A stretch of 64,000 nucleotides of DNA from Sphingomonas sediminicola (GTDB lineage Bacteria; Pseudomonadota; Alphaproteobacteria; Sphingomonadales; Sphingomonadaceae): NCBI RefSeq assembly GCF_014489515.1, contig NZ_CP060782.1, positions 1,240,001 to 1,304,000 on the forward strand, read 5' to 3'. Of the stretch, positions 42,101 to 48,819 are shown one piece after another (within the stretch, counting starts at the first letter, position 1; each line of letters begins with the position of its first letter). Under the pieces are notes generated by a model. The model did not search any database and was not told the origin of the DNA. It saw only the letters and a program-made list of their open reading frames with translations. The position numbers and the translations under genes were made by a program.

Positions 42101-42199
42101 CGGATTGACCGGATCCGGTGTCTGCGCGTTCGCAGGCGTCGCAACCGCGAGCGCTGCGAAGGACGCAGACGTCAGAAACGCATAGGAAAGTGAGCGCAT
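39104..42199 (-). CDS. TonB-dependent outer-membrane receptor
   Basis: 1031 residues from ATG 42199, with GAGGGG about 11 bases upstream. A signal peptide (MRSLSYAFLTSASFAALAV, cleavage at ANAQ) is followed by a Pro/Asp-rich linker, a plug domain (DPVTIINRQAAVDAGFNSTA, VNTLSLRGLGPTRTLILLNG) and a long beta-barrel, ending in the typical aromatic C-terminus (FFVNAQAKIF). It belongs to the large receptors with omega-loop-like long extracellular segments that include several Cys. The substrate is not predictable. A terminator follows, and the upstream gene on the same strand is a TIGR03032 protein about 190 bases away. Confidence 0.95.
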   Translation of the reverse strand: MRSLSYAFLTSASFAALAVATPANAQTPDPVNPDRDPCQAPADQRDPKANCPAADTPAGEAIQQGAVATPAGEEGGVVVVGSRIRRDRFNTADPVTIINRQAAVDAGFNSTAEVLQSVGVTGGTGQINDTFGGFVVEGGPGVNTLSLRGLGPTRTLILLNGRRIAPAGTRGQVGAADLNVLPNAILDRIEVLNTGASSIYGSDAVAGVVNIVTLSKFNGIAAEVSVGAPEIGAGTTQRYAITAGTSGERFSILGSLELFDRNRITQGDQPWARCPQQRRLSPLGVNDSNKCWPLEEGGVTVNTIGTGFYFTNNPADLAPGFETAPPGYYLYCNRWRPNPAKVGTTLPGFECVGGLLYNYTTGAGFGTNLNVRDTFAPSMLQQDIISPTRNYTGYLTGTYDTDFFGNGQLYFELLATRRKSQQNGQRQFTLDYPVNSPLLLASNGGLFTSIPRRVSTASNIGVRVFADYGIYDSSQTQDFVKMSGGFRGDLPFLPTWRYDLYAAKSWPDGTYSFEQILADRLQRSLDVVPGATPGTFVCRNTQGGCVAAPPISGAIIGGQARTAAPAWFDYVTDDVVGHTAFREWTANLTLDGPLFRLPGGDAQMVVGMEYRKSSINDVPSEDAQRNNLYNFSSAPITRGSDSVWEAFTELEFPILKNVPFAEALTLNASGRYTDYKSYGSDETYKIGGLYSPTRWLSFRGSYGTSYRAPALFEQFLGSTTGFLSAQSTDPCTSLFNVTNPTIRANCLAQGLPNNFINNGSVTVFQRGGAEAGLSAETSKNLTFGGVLQPTLGPDFGNLSLAIDYFRVEINGGVSQLGAGTLTRGCYNGTHPEYCQFVTRAPYTGPGTGALSVVQTYINIATDIVKGIDFVLRYDRELGPGKLDIGVQAIKIIDRVNQTDPDSEAVDYAGSIGNPKWAGTAHIGYDWGSWYARWGVDYIKGTDDRFLTEDLGYDPAVYDFSMPDYWLHTATIRFEPSNRYSLTLGIRNIFDKKPPKITAEDPFVNTISNVPLQSGFDMRGRTFFVNAQAKIF

Positions 42200-42385
42200 G
42201 GCTATTTCGATCCCCTCGGAGGTGGTGATTGGTTCCCCGATGGGTGACTTACGAAACCGGTAACGAAAAGAAAGTGAAGAGCGCGCCAGTCTCAATTTCC
42301 GCGGGCGGTTGTAGCATTAATGCAACATGACTGTACGAGCCGGTAAACGCGAATTGTCGCACAGCCGACACAGCTAGGTTATCGC

Positions 42386-43507
42386 TTAGGCGGCGCTCGT
42401 CTGGAACTCCCCGTCGAAGGTAATCGTCTCCGGGAATTCTTCCGTCGCCGGGCCGACGACCATCGGGCATTTGACGCCCGGCATCAGCTCGACCGTGAAC
42501 AGCTCGTGCACGTCGCCATCAAGCTTCAGCCACTCCACCCCTTTCCCGGTGGCAAGCTCGATGATTAGAACCCCGCACATGGGCGTCCCGTTACGCTTCG
42601 CGAGCTCGTCAGCGATCGGCATATCTTCGAACTTGCCGTAACGGGGCTTGGAGACGGTCACGATCGCATAGCCGTTGACGATGGCCAGTCCGCGAAGGAA
42701 TCCCGGGCAGAACATGATGTCGCGTAGGTCGCCGGTCTCCTTGTCGACCTCGACGAGAAATCCGCGTCCGCTGTCGACAGCATAGAGCTTCCCGTCCGGC
42801 CCCGCCCTCGGCGAGTGCGGCATCGACAGCTGGTCGGTGACGACGCGGCCAGTCTCGACGTCGATGACTACGCCCTTCGGAAGCGGACGGCCATGCCAAC
42901 CGTCGGCGACGTCGGTCTGGCTTACCGCCGTCACGTATTTCGGCTTCCCGTCCAGCATGCCGAGGCCGTTCATGTGGCAACGGTCCTCCCTGGCGAGCTC
43001 GGTAATGAAGCTCGGTTTCCAGATCGGGCGGAAGCTGTGCACCGGATCGATCGTCGCCAAGCATGAATAGCTTGTGTTTACGAAGACCGGCTGACCCTCA
43101 CCGTCCACGCCCACCTCGTGGATATCGATGTCACCAGTGATGAAGGTCTGCCGGGGCATCAGCGACAGATCGTAGGTGCCCTGCGCGGTCATCCCCTCAG
43201 GCAGGATATTCTCCAGCCGCCACAGCTGAACCCGCGAAGCCAGCCACAGGCCGTTGCGATCCCAGCAAACGCCCATGGCACGGCTGAATGCCGACTGATG
43301 CACGGAGACCGTTCCGTCCGGCATCGTGCCGACCAGGAATAGCCGGCCGCTCTGGTACGACGTGATTGCAAGGCTCGTGTGGTTCGCAGTCAGCCAGGAA
43401 GCCAGTCCGCGCGATACGCTGATCTTTGTGTCTTCGGGCGGAGGCGCTGGCGGAGCCGCAGTTTCACTTGCTCCGGCAGCAGCCGGCGGGGTGACTTGGT
43501 ATGTCAT
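42386..43507 (-). CDS. TIGR03032 family protein
   Basis: 373 residues. After a Pro/Ala-rich start the sequence has repeating beta-propeller-like blocks: FSRAMGVCWDRNGLWLASRV, TGDIDIHEVGVDGEGQPVFV, NTSYSCLATIDPVHSFRP and SMPHSPRAGPDGKLYAVDSG, and a late Cys in MCGVLIIE. These match the TIGR03032 group, whose function is unknown and which is often encoded beside sulfotransferases or TPR proteins. Here a sulfotransferase and an Asp/Asn hydroxylase-like gene lie directly upstream on the same strand. Confidence 0.85.
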   Translation of the reverse strand: MTYQVTPPAAAGASETAAPPAPPPEDTKISVSRGLASWLTANHTSLAITSYQSGRLFLVGTMPDGTVSVHQSAFSRAMGVCWDRNGLWLASRVQLWRLENILPEGMTAQGTYDLSLMPRQTFITGDIDIHEVGVDGEGQPVFVNTSYSCLATIDPVHSFRPIWKPSFITELAREDRCHMNGLGMLDGKPKYVTAVSQTDVADGWHGRPLPKGVVIDVETGRVVTDQLSMPHSPRAGPDGKLYAVDSGRGFLVEVDKETGDLRDIMFCPGFLRGLAIVNGYAIVTVSKPRYGKFEDMPIADELAKRNGTPMCGVLIIELATGKGVEWLKLDGDVHELFTVELMPGVKCPMVVGPATEEFPETITFDGEFQTSAA

Positions 43508-43580
43508 GGTTGGCGCAAACTCCGTGGGCGCAATGCTGCCGGCGCTCTAACCGGCGTCAAAGGAATCGCCAAGCTGGTGA

Positions 43581-44849
43581 CTAAGCGGCCGCGCGGATCG
43601 GGACGCGCCTGTCAGCCAGGAATTGCCGGGCGCGTTCATCGGCTTGCTCGACGATCGGCCAGACTGCTTCGATGACATGCGCCAGCCGACGCCATTTCTG
43701 GCGGTCCGGCTTTGAAACGGTCGTCTTCGAAAGCGGCAAAGTGTCGCCGAGCTTGCGATCCCAACCGAGTCCCACGGCCGCTGCCAGCCGCTCCATTTCG
43801 GACTGCGGAGAACCAAGGAAGGTTCCGTAGTCGATCGCCTGCACGCGGCCTTCGCCAAGCCGTTCGAGGTCATCGAGCAGGACCTCGGTAGTGATCGCCC
43901 ATTGGTGCGCAACGATCTCCGGGATCTGCATCCGCTTGAGCTGCTGCCAGCCGGGGACAAGCAGAAGCGACCATGTTCCGTCAGGCCAGCCCGGCAGGCC
44001 AGGATAGGTCCTGAAGCCGCCCGAGTGCCAGGCCTCCATCATGCTGTAGAGCGTCTCGCGGGCATCGCGGTACAAATAGATGAACTCGGCGTCCGGCCAG
44101 ATCGCGTCGAAGAACGGAACGCGAAGAGCATTCTTCGGCGTCTTCTCAACCATCCGGACCCGCCCTGTCGGACGGCGACCGTCGCGATCCTTGAGCTGCC
44201 GGTAGAAACCTTCGGCAAGGCGTTCGGCGCGCTCGGGCGTCGCATCGTGCGCAACGAGCTGGTTCGACAGCCATCCGCGTTGCGGTGGCGCAAGGCCGGG
44301 CACGTTCTCGATCAGGCGATGGCTCTCGTCCCCAGTGGCGAAAAGCCCGGGCGCCTTGACGAACGTTTCGTAGAGAAGGGTCGACCCCGATCTCGGGGTG
44401 CTCACGACGAAGAGCGGCCGGTCGAAGCGATTTCGGTACGGCTCCCTGTCGGCGGGACGAAACGCCTTTGCCGACCCGGAAAGGATCACGCTTCCGGTTG
44501 CCTTCTCTTCCGGCTCGGGGTGAGCGACCGGGGCCTCCGACTTTGCGACACGGCTATCCGGATGGGCAAGCGCCATCTGGAAGATCAATTGTTCGAGGAT
44601 GCGCCCAAGGAAGACCTCATTGGGCATTTCCAGCGACGAGACCTCCAGCTTCGTCAGGCTCGCCCGAATGTCCTTCAGCAGGCCTTCATAGACCGCGCGC
44701 CCTTCAACTTCGGTTCCAAAGCGGGCCCAGTTGGCGGCCCAGGCGTCGATGAAGGATTCAACCCTGTCGAGAGACTCCACGATCTTCGGATCAGTGCCGG
44801 CCTGTTCGCGGATGAATGCGAGGTGGCATCGCATCTCCCAAGGTGACAT
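43581..44849 (-). CDS. Sulfotransferase family protein
   Basis: 422 residues from ATG 44849 (MSPWEMRCHLAFIREQAG); TTG 44912, overlapping the preceding gene, is an alternative. An N-terminal helical region of about 130 residues precedes the PAPS-binding loop RPLFVVSTPRSGSTLLYETF (about 141-160). The second PAPS-contact region is DAEFIYLYRDARETLYSMME. These are the P-loop and 3'-phosphate regions of sulfotransferases. The acceptor (peptide, sugar or small molecule) is unknown. The gene lies between a TIGR03032 protein and a hydroxylase-like gene on the same strand. Confidence 0.85.
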   Translation of the reverse strand: MSPWEMRCHLAFIREQAGTDPKIVESLDRVESFIDAWAANWARFGTEVEGRAVYEGLLKDIRASLTKLEVSSLEMPNEVFLGRILEQLIFQMALAHPDSRVAKSEAPVAHPEPEEKATGSVILSGSAKAFRPADREPYRNRFDRPLFVVSTPRSGSTLLYETFVKAPGLFATGDESHRLIENVPGLAPPQRGWLSNQLVAHDATPERAERLAEGFYRQLKDRDGRRPTGRVRMVEKTPKNALRVPFFDAIWPDAEFIYLYRDARETLYSMMEAWHSGGFRTYPGLPGWPDGTWSLLLVPGWQQLKRMQIPEIVAHQWAITTEVLLDDLERLGEGRVQAIDYGTFLGSPQSEMERLAAAVGLGWDRKLGDTLPLSKTTVSKPDRQKWRRLAHVIEAVWPIVEQADERARQFLADRRVPIRAAA

Positions 44850-44878
44850 GACCTTCGGCGAATTGACCCGCTCGAAGA

Positions 44879-45474
44879 CTAAGCTTTGGCCAGAGCGAGC
44901 GCCAGGAGCCAACAGCCGCGGTTCAGTGCCCCCTTCTCTGCCGCCCTCATCAGTTCAGGGAGAATTCCTCCGCCCACCGTATCGAGCACAAGATGGATGC
45001 GCTGCGCATCGCCCTTGTTCTGAACGTCATGGCGGAGGAAGCTGTTGAACACCCAGCATTCGCCCGCCGCCATGTGGACGGTCTCGTCGCCACAGGTGAA
45101 CAGGACGCCCGGATTGGTGATCACCGGAATGTGAATGCGCAGGTGCGTGCGCCAGTAATAATGGATATCGATGTGCGGCGGCACTTCCCGTCCCGGCGCC
45201 AGGCCCATGAACCGGCTGCGGCCCCAGACACCCCGATCTCCGCCATGATCTGCCGGACGTAGTGGCAGCGGTTCAGGCTGTCGGTCGCCGCCATCGGCCC
45301 TTCGATATTGTCGCTATCCTCGCCGGCGGGCGTCACCAGCCGAACGGCCTCGTTGCCGACGAAGCCCGTCGGGTGTGGAGTCCAGGCCGAAGGCGGAAGA
45401 GCACGCGCCTCTGCCGCCAGGGCGTCCGCGTCAAAACGGATCGGCAGTTTCAGGAAGGGCTGCTTCAGGCGCAT
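44879..45474 (-). CDS. Aspartyl/asparaginyl beta-hydroxylase-like dioxygenase (frame interrupted)
   Basis: About 198 residues after correction. The N-terminal half (MRLKQPFLKLPIRFDADALA, ALPPSAWTPHPTGFVGNEAV) runs to EIGVS, where the frame breaks at CCCC 45222-45225. One added G on the coding strand gives SGGRSRFMGLAPGREVP. The second half holds the oxygenase core: PHIDIHYYWRTHLRIHIPV, ECWVFNSFLRHDVQN and RIHLVLD, with His residues that can bind Fe(II) and Arg for 2-oxoglutarate. The substrate is unknown; hydroxylation of a peptide product is a possibility given the neighbours. Confidence 0.85.
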
Positions 45475-45529
45475 TCGAATTTCATCCTTTCCGCCCTTCT
45501 AATCAAACCGGCACGGTCGGCAAACAGAA

Positions 45530-45559
45530 GGGGCGCCTCCATCTCTGGAAGCGCCCCCC
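45530..45559 (-). terminator. Probable terminator of ahcY
   Basis: Inverted repeat GGGGCGC...GCGCCCC with imperfect inner pairing (CTCC/GGAA), lying 24 bases after the ahcY stop. On the minus strand it is followed by TTCTGTTTG, a weak T-rich tail. Confidence 0.55.
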
Positions 45560-45582
45560 GAATTGTTCGCCCGAATACTGGC

Positions 45583-46995
45583 TTAGTAGCGGTAGTGCTC
45601 CGGCTTGAACGGGCCTTCCGGGGACACGCCGATATAAGCGGCCTGCTTGTCCGAAAGCTTGGTCAGGTGCACGCCGAGCTTTTCGAGGTGGAGCGCGGCA
45701 ACCTTCTCGTCAAGGTGCTTAGGAAGAACGTAGACGTCGTTCTTGTACTGGTCGCTCTTCGTCCAGAGCTCGATCTGCGCGAGCACCTGGTTGGTGAAGC
45801 TCGAACTCATCACGAAGCTCGGATGGCCCGTTCCGTTCCCAAGGTTCACGAGGCGCCCCTTCGACAGGACGATGATCTTCTTGCCGTCCGGAAATTCGAC
45901 CTCGTCGACCTGCGGCTTGATCTCGGTCCACTTCATGTTGGCCAGCGCGCCGATCTGGATCTCGCTGTCGAAGTGGCCGATGTTCGAAACGATCGCCATG
46001 TTCTTCATCGCCCGCATATGGTCGAGGGTGATGACGTCCATGTTGCCGGTCGCGGTGACGAAGATGTCGGCGCGCGGAGCGGCCTCTTCCATCGTCACGA
46101 CTTCATAGCCTTCCATCGCAGCCTGAAGCGCGCAGATCGGATCGACCTCGGTCACGATGACGCGTGCGCCGCCGTTGCGGAGCGAAGCTGCCGAACCCTT
46201 GCCGACGTCGCCGAAGCCGGCGACGCAGGCGATCTTGCCGGCGAGCATGACGTCGGTCCCGCGGCGGATCGCGTCGACCAGCGACTCCTTGCAGCCGTAC
46301 AAATTGTCGAATTTCGACTTTGTCACGCTGTCGTTGACGTTGATCGCCGGGAACGGGAGCTTGCCCTTCTTGGCGAGGTCGTAAAGCCGGTGAACGCCCG
46401 TCGTGGTCTCTTCCGAGACGCCCTTAATGTTCTGAACGGTCTTGGTCAGGTAGCCCGGACGCTCGGCCAGGAACTTCTTCAGCGTCGCGGCGAAGATTTC
46501 CTCTTCCTCGTTCGACGGGGTGAACAGCTCTTCCCCGGCTTCGACGCGCGCGCCCCAGAGTGCAAACATGGTCGCGTCGCCGCCATCGTCGAGGATCATG
46601 TTGCAGGTCGTGTCACGACCCCAGTCGAAGATGCGGGTCACGTAGTCCCAATATTCCTCGAGCGTCTCACCCTTCACGGCGAAGACGGGAATACCACGAG
46701 CCGCAATGGCTGCCGCCGCGTGGTCCTGGGTCGAGAAGATGTTGCAAGATGCCCAGCGGATTTCAGCACCCAGCTCGGCCAGCGTCTCGATCAGGACGGC
46801 AGTCTGGATCGTCATGTGCAGCGAGCCGGTGATCCGCGAACCTTTCAGCGGCTTCGACGCGCCATATTCCTCGCGCAGCGCCATCAGGCCCGGCATTTCG
46901 GTCTCGGCGATCTCGATCTCCTTGCGACCGAAATCGGCGAGGCCGAGGTCTTTCACGACATAATCGGTGAAACGCGTTTCAGCCTGGGTCGCCAC
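45583..46995 (-). CDS. ahcY: Adenosylhomocysteinase
   Basis: 470 residues from GTG 46995: GGAG ends 9 bases before it. An in-frame TTG at 47010 would overlap that ribosome-binding site. Motifs: [46 protein letters not shown] region ([18 protein letters not shown]) and the NAD loop [20 protein letters not shown], ending PEHYRY. The long insertion typical of bacterial forms is present. The enzyme hydrolyses S-adenosylhomocysteine to homocysteine and adenosine. A perfect palindrome at 47076-47095 lies about 80 bases upstream. Confidence 0.97.
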   Translation of the reverse strand: MATQAETRFTDYVVKDLGLADFGRKEIEIAETEMPGLMALREEYGASKPLKGSRITGSLHMTIQTAVLIETLAELGAEIRWASCNIFSTQDHAAAAIAARGIPVFAVKGETLEEYWDYVTRIFDWGRDTTCNMILDDGGDATMFALWGARVEAGEELFTPSNEEEEIFAATLKKFLAERPGYLTKTVQNIKGVSEETTTGVHRLYDLAKKGKLPFPAINVNDSVTKSKFDNLYGCKESLVDAIRRGTDVMLAGKIACVAGFGDVGKGSAASLRNGGARVIVTEVDPICALQAAMEGYEVVTMEEAAPRADIFVTATGNMDVITLDHMRAMKNMAIVSNIGHFDSEIQIGALANMKWTEIKPQVDEVEFPDGKKIIVLSKGRLVNLGNGTGHPSFVMSSSFTNQVLAQIELWTKSDQYKNDVYVLPKHLDEKVAALHLEKLGVHLTKLSDKQAAYIGVSPEGPFKPEHYRY

Positions 46996-47075
46996 GTCAA
47001 AAGTCTCCAATTGTGAATGCTGGTGCGCGAGGTGCGCGTCGCGCCGCCTCTAGCCGCAGCGCGCCGTCAAAGCAA

Positions 47076-47095
47076 ATATAAAGAATTCTTTATAT
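47076..47095. promoter_or_regulatory. 20-bp perfect palindrome upstream of ahcY
   Basis: Half-site ATATAAAGAA followed by its exact reverse complement, in otherwise GC-rich DNA between ahcY and the YqgE gene. Position and symmetry suggest an operator for a dimeric repressor controlling ahcY. SahR, an ArsR-family regulator of S-adenosylhomocysteine metabolism in Proteobacteria, is a natural candidate, but I have not matched its motif. The right end is only 14 bases from the yqgE stop. Confidence 0.7.
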
Positions 47096-47108
47096 GATGA
47101 ACAGAGAG

Positions 47109-47681
47109 CTAGGCGACCCCTGTTTCGCTGGAGAGCAGCCTCGGGTCGACACCTTGCGCCTTGAAGGCCGCTGCCCAGCGTTCATCCGCCGGCGTGTCGA
47201 AGAGCAGCTTCTTGCTACTCTCCGCCGCAAACCAGCCATGCCGCGTCATCTCCTCGTCGAGCTGACCTTCACCCCAGCCGGCATAGCCAAGCGCGACCAC
47301 CCATTGCGATGGTCCTTTTCCCTCCGCGATCGCTTTCAGGACATCGATCGTGCCGGTCATTGCGAACACTGCCCCATCCGGCCCGTTGACCTGGAGCGAG
47401 TCCTGTCCGCCCCAGTCCGTGGAATGAAGCACGAAGCCCCGCCCCGGCTCTACCGGTCCTCCATGGTGCACGGCGCAGTCCGGCGCCTTGCCGGCGTCGA
47501 TGTCCAGCTGCTCCAGAAGTGCGCGGAACCGCATTCCGGCACGCTTGTGACCGATGCCGATCCCGACCGCACCATTCTCGTCGTGGACGCAAACGGCAAT
47601 CACTGCCCGCTCGAAACGCGGATCGGCCATTCCGGGCATCGCAAGCAATAGCTTGCCCGAAAGAAAACGCGGCTCTTCCAT
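47109..47681 (-). CDS. YqgE/AlgH family protein
   Basis: 190 residues from ATG 47681 (MEEPRFLSGKLLLAMPGM); a longer frame exists upstream but overlaps the peroxiredoxin promoter region. Conserved blocks: LLLAMPGMADPRFERAVIAV, ENGAVGIGIGHKRAG, HHGGPVEPGRGFVLHS and VALGYAGWGEGQLDEEM. The family is widespread, small and cytoplasmic with no settled biochemical role. It is transcribed toward ahcY and divergently from the peroxiredoxin gene. Confidence 0.9.
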   Translation of the reverse strand: MEEPRFLSGKLLLAMPGMADPRFERAVIAVCVHDENGAVGIGIGHKRAGMRFRALLEQLDIDAGKAPDCAVHHGGPVEPGRGFVLHSTDWGGQDSLQVNGPDGAVFAMTGTIDVLKAIAEGKGPSQWVVALGYAGWGEGQLDEEMTRHGWFAAESSKKLLFDTPADERWAAAFKAQGVDPRLLSSETGVA

Positions 47682-47780
47682 GAATCCGTAATGAGCCGCA
47701 CAGCCGTAACGGGCAAGCCTTGAGGGGGAACCCATCGCGGCTGTAGGGGCTTCAAGCGCAATGCCTCGAGGAGACAAGAA

Positions 47781-48260
47781 ATGACGATCAATGTCGGCGA
47801 CCGCCTGCCAGATGTAACGCTTACCGTTGCGACCCCGGATGGCCCGGAACAAACCACCACCGGAGAATTCTTCAGCGGCCGCCGCGTCGCGCTGTTCGCG
47901 GTGCCTGGCGCCTACACGCCGACCTGCTCGGCACGCCACCTTCCGTCCTACGTCGACAAGGCGTCCGACCTGAAGGCCAAGGGCGTCGACGAGATCGCTT
48001 GCATCTCCGTCAACGACCCGTTCGTCATGTCCGCCTGGGGCAAGGCTGACGGATCGAGCGATATCACCATGATCGCCGACGGGAACGGCGCATTCGCCGA
48101 CGCAGTTGGATTATCGATGGATGCCAGCAAGTTCGGCATGGGCAAGCGCAGCCAGCGCTATTCGATGCTCGTCAACGACGGCGTCGTCGAACAGCTGAAC
48201 GTCGAAGCTCCGGGCGAATACCGTGCTTCCAGCGCTGAGACATTGCTCGAACAGCTCTGA
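47781..48260 (+). CDS. Peroxiredoxin (Prx5-type)
   Basis: 159 residues from ATG 47781 with GAGGAGA 8-14 bases upstream. The peroxidatic site reads VPGAYTPTCSARHLPSYVD with Cys49. CISVNDPFVMSAWGK and MLVNDGVVEQLNVEAPG are typical of the Prx5/AhpE-like group using glutaredoxin or thioredoxin as donor. The protein reduces hydrogen peroxide and alkyl hydroperoxides in the cytoplasm. Confidence 0.94.
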   Translation: MTINVGDRLPDVTLTVATPDGPEQTTTGEFFSGRRVALFAVPGAYTPTCSARHLPSYVDKASDLKAKGVDEIACISVNDPFVMSAWGKADGSSDITMIADGNGAFADAVGLSMDASKFGMGKRSQRYSMLVNDGVVEQLNVEAPGEYRASSAETLLEQL

Positions 48261-48360
48261 CTTTCGGCGTCTGTCGCTCTCCAGTCTCCCCTGTCGCTGG
48301 GCCGAAACGCTGTTCGGTCCAGCGCGTTGTTTTCACAACGAAAGTAGGAGGAGATTGGAG

Positions 48361-48765
48361 ATGTCGAGAACCAGCAATCGCGGCCGTAACAACAACCCCA
48401 CGGGTCGCAACCAGTACAGCAGCGATTGGATGAGCACGGTCAAGGAACGACCGATGACAGCAGCTGCGGTCGCCGCGGCGTCTGTCGGCGCGGGTGTGTT
48501 CCTCTGGTCGAAGCGCAACCAGATCAGCGAGCAGCTGAGTAACCTCAGCGATCAGATCAGTGAGTGGACCGAGAGCATGCGTTCCGGTGACTTGGAGGAA
48601 GAGTTCGCTACGGGCGGCGCAGCGACGGGAAGCACGTCCTCGCGTTCGACGGGCTCGCGCAGCACAAGCACGCGGAGCAAGAGCTCTAGCGGCATGAGCG
48701 AAACGGGCGGCGGCAACGCCTCGCTCGGCGCTCATACGGGTTCGGGATCGGGCGCAATCTCCTGA
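48361..48765 (+). CDS. Small Ser/Gly-rich protein with one hydrophobic segment
   Basis: 134 residues from ATG 48361, preceded by AGGAGGAGATTGGAG, a very strong ribosome-binding region. The N-terminus is polar and Asn/Arg-rich (SNRGRNNNPTGRNQYSSDW). KERPMTAAAVAAASVGAGVF is a hydrophobic helix, then comes a short amphipathic stretch (QISEQLSNLSDQISEW) and a low-complexity tail of Ser, Thr, Arg and Gly. This layout resembles small YqjD/ElaB-like or CsbD-like stress proteins, but I find no firm match. The strong ribosome-binding site and clear terminator suggest it can be made at high level. Confidence 0.75.
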   Translation: MSRTSNRGRNNNPTGRNQYSSDWMSTVKERPMTAAAVAAASVGAGVFLWSKRNQISEQLSNLSDQISEWTESMRSGDLEEEFATGGAATGSTSSRSTGSRSTSTRSKSSSGMSETGGGNASLGAHTGSGSGAIS

Positions 48766-48783
48766 TACCACGCCCACGCATTC

Positions 48784-48809
48784 GAAGGGGCGCCTCGCGG
48801 CGCCCCTTC
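48784..48809. terminator. Bidirectional terminator between convergent genes
   Basis: Perfect 11-bp stem GAAGGGGCGCC / GGCGCCCCTTC with a TCGC loop, followed by TCTTATC on the plus strand. It lies 18 bases after the Ser-rich gene and 10 before the M2 peptidase stop. Confidence 0.8.
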
Positions 48810-48819
48810 TCTTATCTGC

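Noticed and set aside
45262..47016. 584-codon plus-strand frame
   Set aside because: Antisense to adenosylhomocysteinase, which is unambiguous on the minus strand.
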